Of a stretch of DNA of 64,000 nucleotides, positions 45,009 through 52,657 are shown in pieces; position 1 is the first letter of the stretch, and the number at the start of each line of letters is the position of its first letter. The translations under genes were made by a program, and so were the position numbers. The DNA lies in the NCBI RefSeq assembly GCF_022346545.1, contig NZ_JAKRNU010000014.1:1-64000 (forward strand), read 5' to 3'. Below the pieces are notes generated by a model. That model was not told the DNA's origin and did no database searches. It worked only from the letters and a program-made list of their open reading frames with translations. Origin of the DNA: Sporosarcina sp. ACRSM (GTDB taxonomy: Bacteria > Bacillota > Bacilli > Bacillales_A > Planococcaceae).

Positions 45009-46280
45009 ATGAATGTGAAGAAACAGCCATTTATCAAATATGAAAATGGTATCATCATTATAATGTTTATGGTATTTGGTCTTCTTTTTATGGACCGGCT
45101 AAGTATCATTTATCTGTTTCCATTTATAGCTCCGGAATTAGGTCTGAATAACACACAATTGGGAATGCTCGTTGGAGCAACGTCAATTACTTGGGGAATT
45201 TCTACATTGATATTTGCCAGTCTCTCAGACTTTATCGGAAAAAAGAAAAATATACTCATCACCTTCATTATTATTTTTTCACTTGCTACATTTACGTCAG
45301 GTTTAGTAGGCGGTCTCATTTCGTTATTACTCGTTAGATTGTTAATGGGTGCAGCTGAAGGGCCTGTGGTCCCATTAGTCCAATCTACGATAATGGTAGA
45401 GTCTACACCTAGTAGAAGAGGGATGAATATGGGATTTATTCAGAGTGCGGCCCCACTCATGGGTAATGCACTTGCGCCGATCATCGTCATTGCGATTGCC
45501 GTTTCGTTTAATTGGCGATATTCATTGTATGCTTTGGCGATTCCTGGCATCATTCTTGCCTTAGTTTTAATATTTTACATGCGGGAGCCTATCGTAAAAG
45601 CGGCAAAGGGGGCGGAAGAAAGGACATCCAAACTTACTTTCGATGACTATAAAAGTGTATTTAAAACAAGAAATGTGTGGATTAGTATGCTGATCGCCAT
45701 TTTTTACATGATGTATTTACTCATTTTCTCAAGTTTTATGCCAACATTTTTAACAGGGGTCTCCAATTATACCGAACAACAATATGGAATAATCATGGTC
45801 GTATTTGGAGTCGGTATGTTCTTTTGGCAGTTGGTCATCCCGTTTTTATCCGATAAGATTGGGAGAAAGACTGTCATGATTCCTTGTACATTTATAGCGA
45901 TATTATTGCCTTTGGCTGTCGCTAATTTTCATTCCAATATGGTTTTGCTTGCAGTTTTAATCTTTCTATTAACGATAGGTTTCGGATGTCAACCGCTTTA
46001 TCTAGCTGTTATTCCTTCCGAATCTGTGAAAATTGCCTTTGCCGCAACCGCCATCTCATCCGTTGTTTTGACAGGCGAAATCATCGGAGGTACATTAGGA
46101 CCGGTCCTTGCGGGTGTTCTGGCAGATAAATATAGTTTATATGCACCTTTATGGTTATCCAGTGCTACAGCGGTACTATTCTTTCTATTGGTGTTCGCTT
46201 TGAAAGAATCGGCTCCGGTCAAGTTAAAGAAAAGGGGAGAAGCAAATCTAGTCCCGGAAGAAAGGATTGAATTTTCTTGA
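45009..46280 (+). CDS. MFS transporter, aromatic acid / anion:proton symporter type
   Basis: 423-residue major facilitator with 12 membrane helices. LFMDRLSIIYLFPFIAPELGL in TM1 and ASLSDFIGKKKNI in loop 2-3 are typical of AAHS/ACS-type importers. Location at the end of the aromatic catabolic cluster, same strand, suggests uptake of the pathway substrate. The 323-bp gap that holds repeat C may have separated it from the operon. ATG 45009 with AGAGGGGAG upstream. Confidence 0.9.
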   Translation: MNVKKQPFIKYENGIIIIMFMVFGLLFMDRLSIIYLFPFIAPELGLNNTQLGMLVGATSITWGISTLIFASLSDFIGKKKNILITFIIIFSLATFTSGLVGGLISLLLVRLLMGAAEGPVVPLVQSTIMVESTPSRRGMNMGFIQSAAPLMGNALAPIIVIAIAVSFNWRYSLYALAIPGIILALVLIFYMREPIVKAAKGAEERTSKLTFDDYKSVFKTRNVWISMLIAIFYMMYLLIFSSFMPTFLTGVSNYTEQQYGIIMVVFGVGMFFWQLVIPFLSDKIGRKTVMIPCTFIAILLPLAVANFHSNMVLLAVLIFLLTIGFGCQPLYLAVIPSESVKIAFAATAISSVVLTGEIIGGTLGPVLAGVLADKYSLYAPLWLSSATAVLFFLLVFALKESAPVKLKKRGEANLVPEERIEFS

Positions 46281-46293
46281 AATATTAGAAAGC

Positions 46294-46345
46294 AAGGTGC
46301 TGGATTTCAAAACAACGTAATATTGTTTTGGAATCCAGCACCTTT
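46294..46345. terminator. bidirectional terminator between MFS and RND genes
   Basis: A 22-bp stem from AAGGTGCTGGATTTC at 46294 to its complement ending at 46344, with one G-T pair, and T on the plus strand side and A before it. It lies between the convergent MFS and RND genes and serves both. Confidence 0.9.
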
Positions 46346-49300
46346 TTAGTTTTCTTCTATTTCTTTACGGTTTTTCTTGAACAGTTTCGATAGGATTTCG
46401 TAGACGATCGGCACGACAATCAATGTCAATAATGTCGAGCTGACCAATCCGCCAATGACGGTAATGGCCAAACCTTTCGAGATCAGCCCACCGCCGGCAC
46501 CTGATTCGACTGCCAATGGAATGAGCGCACCGATTGTGGCGATGGCTGTCATTAGGATTGGACGCAACCGCGTTTTACCAGCTTCTAAGACGGCTTCTCG
46601 CATCATCATACCATCGCGTTCCATCCGAACGATGCGGTCCACGAGTACAATCGCATTTGTGACAACAATCCCGATGAGCATTAAGAGCCCCATCATGACG
46701 GATACTGAAATCGTTTCATCTGCGATCCATAAACCGGCAAATGAGCCGATCACTGCAAATGGTAACGAGAATAGGATCGCGAATGGTGCGACACCTTCAC
46801 GGAACGTGACAACCAAGATGAAATACACGATGGCGATTGCTGCAAGCATGGCTACAATCAATTGCGTAAAGGTTTCTTGCATATCAGCCGCTGCGCCGGC
46901 AACTCCGATTGTTACGCCTTTCGGCAAATTCAGTTGCTCAATTGCTTGGTCGACTTCAGCTGTCGCTTTCGAAATATCTGCCCCGATCACGGTGCCGGAA
47001 ACCGTAGCGTAGTATTCACCTTTACTGCGTGTCAGCGTATTTAATGTCGTTCCTTCCTCGACGGTGACAAGCTCGGAAAGCTTCATCGTCGTACCGAGAG
47101 CTGTCGGGACTTCCGTTGCTAATAAATCGTCAATCGATTTCGGTTGTGCAGCTTGTTCTTGTTGCACGATCACCTGTAAGGTGTTTCCGTCTTTTTCAAC
47201 AGTCGTTAGAACGTCTTCGGATTGCATCGGGTTGAGCATCATGACGATTTGACCAGTAGTTAAGCCGTACTGTAGAAGCTCATCTTGTTCAACGTTGAAC
47301 GTGTACTCGACATAGGCATCCTCTGAAGTGGAAGACACTTTTTCCAAACCGGCATTTTCTTGCATGATGCCTTCGACCATTTTGACTGCTTCATTTAGCT
47401 TGTCTAAGTCCTCACTATAAAAAGTGTAGCTCACTTCATTTGTAGGCATGGACATGGAAGTGAAATTCTGGCTCTTCCATTCGCCTGATTGACCAATATT
47501 GAACACATAGTCTTCAATTTCGGCGCGCGCTTCCGGAAACTCCTTCATGTCCGGGTCAAAGATCAAGTACATGAGCGCGCCCCCTGCACCGCCACCCATC
47601 ATGGCTGACATGGTATCGCCGTTCTCCGTTATGGACAATTGGACGATATCGATATCATCACGTTTTAATAAATTTTCTTCCACTACTTCGATATTTGCTA
47701 ATGTCTCTTCTTTCAATTCGCCTGCTTCTGGTGTGTATGTCAAGTACATCACTTTTTCCTCATCGCTGCCCATGAAGCTGAAACCGATCAATGGCGTTAA
47801 CGCCACACTTCCTGCTAACAGGACAACAGCAACGAGCGAGGTGATGATCTTATGGTTAAGCGTCCAGTTTAGAATCCGCTTATATCCATTGGCTAATTTC
47901 CCGGCTTCTTTATGGTTGCTTTCTGCTTTCTCCCCATATAATTTCTTTTTAAATAAGAAGTGGGACAATGCAGGGACGATTGTAATCGCAACGAGTAACG
48001 ATGCGGCAAGCGCAAATGTCATCGTCAATGCGAATGGCATAAACAACTCACCGACCATCCCGCCCACGAAAACGAGTGGTGCGAATACGGCAATTGTCAC
48101 AATAGTTGAAGACATGATAGGCTTGAACATTTCAATCGTTGCCTCACGAATGAGTGCCCGTCCTGACAGTTTTTCTGTTTTCAAATGCAAACGTCGGTAA
48201 ATGTTCTCCACCACGACGATGGAGTCATCGATGACCCGGCCGATGGCGACGGTAATCGCACCGAGTGTCATCATATTCAATGTGATATCCATCCAGTTCA
48301 AGAGTAACAAAGCCATGAAAATGGACACAGGGATGGAAACGATTGAAATGATTGTCGATTTGAAATCCCGTAAGAAGAGAAGGATGATCAGAACGGCAAT
48401 CAATCCACCGAATAGCGCTTTTTCAATCATTGTGCCAATCGATGCTTCAATAGGCGCACCTTGGTCGAGGGTGACATCGATGACCAGGCCATCGATTTTT
48501 GCCTGTTCTTCTTGGATTAGATCTTTTACATCGTTGACGACATCGACCGTATTGGCTTGTTGTCCTTTGATGATTTGAATGGCAATCGCATCTTCACCAT
48601 TCGTACGTGATACGGATTGTACTTTACCGACTACTTCGATTGTGGCGATGTCTTCGAGTTTCACAAATGGAGACGGAGTGGTGGCAGTCGGTGTAATCGG
48701 GATGAGCATTTCTTTCAGTTCATCCGCCGTCATGAACTTCCCGTCGATCGCGACTGCTTGCTCACCTTCTTCAAATTCGTATAAGCCCAATGAGACAGCT
48801 AGGTCGTTTGCTTGGATCATTTGTTTGACGGTCTCTTCGGTGATGCCAAGTTCAGCCATTTTTGCGTCGTTGTATGTCAGTTGGACTTCTTCGATATGCT
48901 GACCCGAAATGGTAGCCGAAGCGACACCGTCGATTTTCTCGATTTTCGGTAGCAACCCTTCTTCAACGGTCGCTGTCAAATCTACAATATCCTCTGTAGA
49001 ACTACTGACACTCAATGCGACAACGGGCATCATGTTCATGCTGATGGCTGTAATGTTCGACGCTTCTGCCTCTTCAGGCAAAGTCACCCCATCGAGCGCG
49101 GACGCCAATTCACGTTTCGCCTCATCCATGTCGACCCCATATTCATACTCCACTTGGATGTTTGCCATATTGGAATAGGAGTTGGAGTAAACGGCTTTGA
49201 CGTTTTCCAGGTTTTCAATCGTTTTCTCTAACGGAATGGACACCTCTTCCATTACTTGTTCAGGAGTTGCCCCTGGATAGACATCCATGACCATCAAGTA

Positions 49301-49432
49301 TGGAATTGAAATATCAGGAATGGTCTCTGTTTTCATCTGAGTTCCTGCGTATATGCCTGATGCGGTAATGATGATGGTTAGCAACCATACCGCCAATTTA
49401 TTGTTTAGCACGAAGTTGACTAAATTCTTCAC
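46346..49432 (-). CDS. RND family efflux transporter permease (SwrC/AcrB-type)
   Basis: 1028 residues with the RND plan: an N-terminal helix, large extracytoplasmic loop, helices 2-6 (from GLIAVLIILLFLRDF), helix 7, second loop and helices 8-12. GAITVAIGRVIDDSIVVVENI holds the two proton-relay Asp of TM4 and marks HAE-type drug or lipid exporters. It resembles B. subtilis SwrC (YerP), which exports surfactin and fatty acids. The divergent TetR gene matches the yerO-swrC arrangement. No adaptor or outer-membrane protein is expected in this cell type. Confidence 0.93.
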   Translation of the reverse strand: MKNLVNFVLNNKLAVWLLTIIITASGIYAGTQMKTETIPDISIPYLMVMDVYPGATPEQVMEEVSIPLEKTIENLENVKAVYSNSYSNMANIQVEYEYGVDMDEAKRELASALDGVTLPEEAEASNITAISMNMMPVVALSVSSSTEDIVDLTATVEEGLLPKIEKIDGVASATISGQHIEEVQLTYNDAKMAELGITEETVKQMIQANDLAVSLGLYEFEEGEQAVAIDGKFMTADELKEMLIPITPTATTPSPFVKLEDIATIEVVGKVQSVSRTNGEDAIAIQIIKGQQANTVDVVNDVKDLIQEEQAKIDGLVIDVTLDQGAPIEASIGTMIEKALFGGLIAVLIILLFLRDFKSTIISIVSIPVSIFMALLLLNWMDITLNMMTLGAITVAIGRVIDDSIVVVENIYRRLHLKTEKLSGRALIREATIEMFKPIMSSTIVTIAVFAPLVFVGGMVGELFMPFALTMTFALAASLLVAITIVPALSHFLFKKKLYGEKAESNHKEAGKLANGYKRILNWTLNHKIITSLVAVVLLAGSVALTPLIGFSFMGSDEEKVMYLTYTPEAGELKEETLANIEVVEENLLKRDDIDIVQLSITENGDTMSAMMGGGAGGALMYLIFDPDMKEFPEARAEIEDYVFNIGQSGEWKSQNFTSMSMPTNEVSYTFYSEDLDKLNEAVKMVEGIMQENAGLEKVSSTSEDAYVEYTFNVEQDELLQYGLTTGQIVMMLNPMQSEDVLTTVEKDGNTLQVIVQQEQAAQPKSIDDLLATEVPTALGTTMKLSELVTVEEGTTLNTLTRSKGEYYATVSGTVIGADISKATAEVDQAIEQLNLPKGVTIGVAGAAADMQETFTQLIVAMLAAIAIVYFILVVTFREGVAPFAILFSLPFAVIGSFAGLWIADETISVSVMMGLLMLIGIVVTNAIVLVDRIVRMERDGMMMREAVLEAGKTRLRPILMTAIATIGALIPLAVESGAGGGLISKGLAITVIGGLVSSTLLTLIVVPIVYEILSKLFKKNRKEIEEN

Positions 49433-49479
49433 GTTTACACCTACCTCAAATTGACTTGGATCATGCAGTTATTTATACT

Positions 49480-49498
49480 AATGACTGAATGGTCAATT
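49480..49498. promoter_or_regulatory. TetR-type operator between the RND gene and its regulator
   Basis: AATGACTGAATGGTCAATT is an imperfect palindrome (AATGAC/GTCAATT) in the 100-bp gap between the divergent RND and TetR genes. It lies where a repressor would control both. Confidence 0.6.
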
Positions 49499-49532
49499 GT
49501 CAATGAATACACGGGGAAGTAGGGTAGGTAAA

Positions 49533-50381
49533 ATGATGAAACGACAGCTAATATTGGAAAAGGCATTGGAGCTTTTTGCGGAAAAAGGCTTTGAAGCAAC
49601 TTCTGTGCAGCAAATAACTGAGCGTTGTGGGATTTCTAAAGGGGCTTTTTATTTATCGTTTAAATCGAAAGATGAACTGATCTTAGAAATGATCGACTTT
49701 TTTATGTCACAATTAATCTTCGATATTGACCAGGTAGTCAAAGAGGCTGAGTATGAAAATGAACGATTATATAAATTCTACTACACCGCATTTCATTCTT
49801 TCTATAAACGATCCGATTTTACAAAGATTTTTATGAAAGAGCAACTCCACTCGTTTAACAAAGAGCTGATCATGAAAATACATAGCTATGATCAATTGAT
49901 GGAGAACATCATCTTATCTATGGTGGAGCAATTATATGGGGAAGAAATTGAACTGATCAAATTTGATTTGGTTTATATCATTAAAGGTTTCCTGAAGACC
50001 TACTCGGAGTTTTTCATCTTCTATCAATACCCATTGGATTTGGATTTACTCGCTCAATCACTTGTTGAAAAAACCAATTTGCTTGCCAGACGGACAACAA
50101 TCCCGTTTATCTCACAGGAAATCATGCAGGTGCTGAAGAGACCTGCAAACGAAGTGGCGTCAAAGGACGACATTTTAGAGATGTTAGAACAGAAAATTAA
50201 AGAAATGGAAGAGTCTGTTGAAAAAGAGTCCTTAATCTTATTAAAGCAACAAGTGCTGGAGGAAACTTACAGCTATGCAATTGTAAAAGGATTATTGGAG
50301 AACATACGGCAACATCCACATTGTAAATGGGTTTCTTATGTACTTCAAAATTATTTTGAAAGGGAAGGCGACATGCGATAA
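49533..50381 (+). CDS. TetR/AcrR family repressor (YerO-like)
   Basis: About 282 residues. The N-terminal helix-turn-helix has ALELFAEKGFEATSVQQITERCGISKGAFYLSF-type residues (about 10-45), followed by a long helical ligand-binding domain and a C-terminal coiled coil (MLEQKIKEMEESVEKESL). It probably represses the divergent RND exporter. ATG 49533 or 49536 follows AGGGTAGG; earlier in-frame starts at 49497 or 49503 overlap the operator palindrome and lack a ribosome site. Confidence 0.9.
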   Translation: MMKRQLILEKALELFAEKGFEATSVQQITERCGISKGAFYLSFKSKDELILEMIDFFMSQLIFDIDQVVKEAEYENERLYKFYYTAFHSFYKRSDFTKIFMKEQLHSFNKELIMKIHSYDQLMENIILSMVEQLYGEEIELIKFDLVYIIKGFLKTYSEFFIFYQYPLDLDLLAQSLVEKTNLLARRTTIPFISQEIMQVLKRPANEVASKDDILEMLEQKIKEMEESVEKESLILLKQQVLEETYSYAIVKGLLENIRQHPHCKWVSYVLQNYFEREGDMR

Positions 50382-50617
50382 ATATGTCGTCCCAGCCTGT
50401 TGACAAACGCTCGCATCCGTTGTTGCTCGTCTCGCTCGTCCGCTCATGAACTTCAGTTCTATTCGCGTCTTCGCTCGACTTCGCGCCTAGGCTGACAAGC
50501 GTTTTCAATCAGGCTGAGGGAAGTATTAATTGACAGCATATACTTCAAAAAAGAGTGTAGACAAAGTAAAAACAACTTTGTCTACACTCTAAGGTGACAT
50601 ACAATAAATATGTCGTC
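50367..50617. repeat. duplicated hairpin motif flanking a 201-bp structured insert
   Basis: A 25-bp imperfect direct repeat, 22 of 25 identical, lies at 50367-50391 (end of the TetR gene) and at 50593-50617, where a T run follows so that only the second copy looks like a terminator. Each copy is itself a GACAT...ATGTC hairpin. Between them are an inverted repeat (CAGCCTGTTGACAAACGCT at 50393-50411 and its imperfect complement at 50498-50516) and a perfect hairpin AGAGTGTAGACAAAGT at 50552-50567 with its complement at 50575-50590. No gene is seen in 50382-50741. Confidence 0.65.
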
Positions 50618-50741
50618 TTTTTTAATTTAATTCCGAATATTACCCTTTTTTTAATTGTTTAAGTATGATAATATTCAGATAATGGGATGTGCTTCCATAA
50701 TTAGAAATATTGATGGACAATTTTTAGGGGGAGGGAATGGG

Positions 50742-52484
50742 ATGTTAAACGTTACAGAGAAAAGTGCGTTTTCAAAATATCCACAGCAGCCTCATGGCGG
50801 CAAATTGGTCGATAAAGTGGTGGTCGGTCAAGAACGGGAGGAAGAACTGATCCGGGCAAAACAGCTTCCGACAATCATGGTGGATATGGAAGCTGTCATT
50901 ACACTTGAAATGATTGCAACGGGGGTTTTGTCTCCGAATGAAGGTTTTATGAACGAAGCCGATTATAATTCCGTTCTGACGAAAGGCCGGCTTACAAATG
51001 GGCTGATCTGGCCGGCACCGCTTAGCTTTGCTCCAATCGGGAATCGGAACAAAGAAATCATCGAGTCACTTTCAATTGGGGATGAAGTGACGTTGGCTGA
51101 TGAAAATAATGAGCCGGTTGCCATTCTGACACTTGAAGATATTTTTAAATATGATAAAGCACACCGTGCCCAAAGTCTTTTTGGTACGACTGACCGCAAT
51201 CACCCGGGAGTCGATTCAATTTACCGAAGGATGGGAGATGTCTCGTTAGGAGGTCCGATCAAGCTATTGCAGCGTGTCGATTGGGGACCATTCGAAAAGC
51301 TACGCTTGGAACCGAAAGATACGTGGCATACCTTTTATGAAGAAAAGAAATTCCGGTCTGCTGCAGGATTCATCACGGGTGCGAATCCATTGCATAGAGG
51401 CCATGAATATATCCATAAGAATGCATTGGAAGAAATCGATGGCCTATTGCTTCAACCGTTGGTGGAGATGGCGAAACGGGAATATACACGCCATGAATTC
51501 CGCATGTTGTCATATCGGAGTGTGCTAGATACGTATTATCCAAAAGGCCGTTCCATTCTAGCTCCATTGCGCGTAACTTATATTTTTGCAGGACCAAGGG
51601 AAACGGTTTTACATGCGTTAATCATGAAAAACTATGGCTGTACACACGCGCTCATTGGGCGGGACCATGCGGGAATCGGAGACTATTATGATAAGTATGC
51701 AAGCCATAGCATCTTCGATGAATTCAAGCCGGAAGAGTTAGGGATCGATATCCGCCTATTCCATGAAGTGTTTTACTGCACTCGTTGCGATAGTCCGGCT
51801 ACTGTTCAGTCCTGTCCGCATGATGAGCGGTTCCGCATCAATATTTCAGGCACGGGGATCCGGGAAATGCTTCGTCACGGAATCATGCCGCCGAAGGAAA
51901 TTGTGCGTCCTGAATCTGCTCGCATTGCAATCCAGGGCGTGCAACCGAAAGGGCTCGATGAGGCTGGACGGGCTATTTCGCCGGTTGGAAAAACGTTGAA
52001 AAGCATATTCCCTTACTATTTGGAAAGAGCGAGACTCGGGGGACCGAAACGCCTTCAACCATTGACGGTAGAAGAGTTGACGAATCTCGATTTGGAAATG
52101 GCCAACTTGGATGTCCGCACAAATGCTGACCGGATTTACCATGATATTTTCGAAGAATATAGCAGTGTCGGCGATACGAATCGTAGCTTGCAGCCTGAAT
52201 GGGTGGCAGATGCTCGTGAAGCATTGCGCGGCCAACAACAAATGGTCATTCAGGATTTGGAGCAGAAAGTGGCCATGGCTCCAATCACTGCATCCGATGA
52301 GTTCATGTACCAGGATAAGGAAGAGGCGCAGCGCGAATTGGAAGTGGCGAAACAGATCTTGTCGGATATTCCGAAAGTGCTCACGGAGGAAGAACTGCAA
52401 TATCGCACATGGAATCTTCTGCCGTACAATCGTTATCGCGGTAGCGATGAACCGGAAGCGCAACAAGATGACACCGAAAAGTGA
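50742..52484 (+). CDS. ATP-sulfurylase (Sat)-like protein with altered sulfate site and C-terminal extension
   Basis: 580 residues. The first ~400 follow bacterial Sat: an N-terminal PUA-like part and a nucleotidyltransferase core with NPLHRGHEYIH, FAGPRE, CTHALIGRDHAGIGDYY, a CxxC zinc-type segment (CTRCDSPATVQSCPH) and ISGTGIREML. The family sulfate-binding motif QTRNPxH is replaced by ITGANPLH: the Gln and the Arg are gone and one residue is added. The Arg before AGPRE is also changed (YIF). About 170 C-terminal residues (from PKRLQPLTVEELTNL) are an extra helical domain not in usual ~385-residue Sat. No cys genes are nearby. ATG 50742 after GGGGGAGGG. Confidence 0.85.
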   Translation: MLNVTEKSAFSKYPQQPHGGKLVDKVVVGQEREEELIRAKQLPTIMVDMEAVITLEMIATGVLSPNEGFMNEADYNSVLTKGRLTNGLIWPAPLSFAPIGNRNKEIIESLSIGDEVTLADENNEPVAILTLEDIFKYDKAHRAQSLFGTTDRNHPGVDSIYRRMGDVSLGGPIKLLQRVDWGPFEKLRLEPKDTWHTFYEEKKFRSAAGFITGANPLHRGHEYIHKNALEEIDGLLLQPLVEMAKREYTRHEFRMLSYRSVLDTYYPKGRSILAPLRVTYIFAGPRETVLHALIMKNYGCTHALIGRDHAGIGDYYDKYASHSIFDEFKPEELGIDIRLFHEVFYCTRCDSPATVQSCPHDERFRINISGTGIREMLRHGIMPPKEIVRPESARIAIQGVQPKGLDEAGRAISPVGKTLKSIFPYYLERARLGGPKRLQPLTVEELTNLDLEMANLDVRTNADRIYHDIFEEYSSVGDTNRSLQPEWVADAREALRGQQQMVIQDLEQKVAMAPITASDEFMYQDKEEAQRELEVAKQILSDIPKVLTEEELQYRTWNLLPYNRYRGSDEPEAQQDDTEK

Positions 52485-52502
52485 ATCACTCCATTTGAAC
52501 AG

Positions 52503-52550
52503 CATCCGCCGATTGGCTCTCCAGTCGGCGGATGTTTACACGTTTTTTTC
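52503..52550 (+). terminator. Rho-independent terminator of the Sat-like gene
   Basis: CATCCGCCGATTGG at 52503-52516 pairs with CCAGTCGGCGGATG at 52521-52534 (one G-T pair). A run of seven T follows after a short gap. Confidence 0.85.
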
Positions 52551-52657
52551 GATAATTGAGGTATATTCTTGTCCATGTCGCCATATAGTCTATACGGTGG
52601 TTTACATTTCCAAAATTTGTTGTAATATTAAGAGAAAGAGAATCTAGGAGGGATATT

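Noticed and set aside
46455-49178. Several plus-strand frames of 60-217 codons
   Set aside because: All are shadows of the RND transporter gene on the other strand; none has a family-like sequence or a ribosome site.
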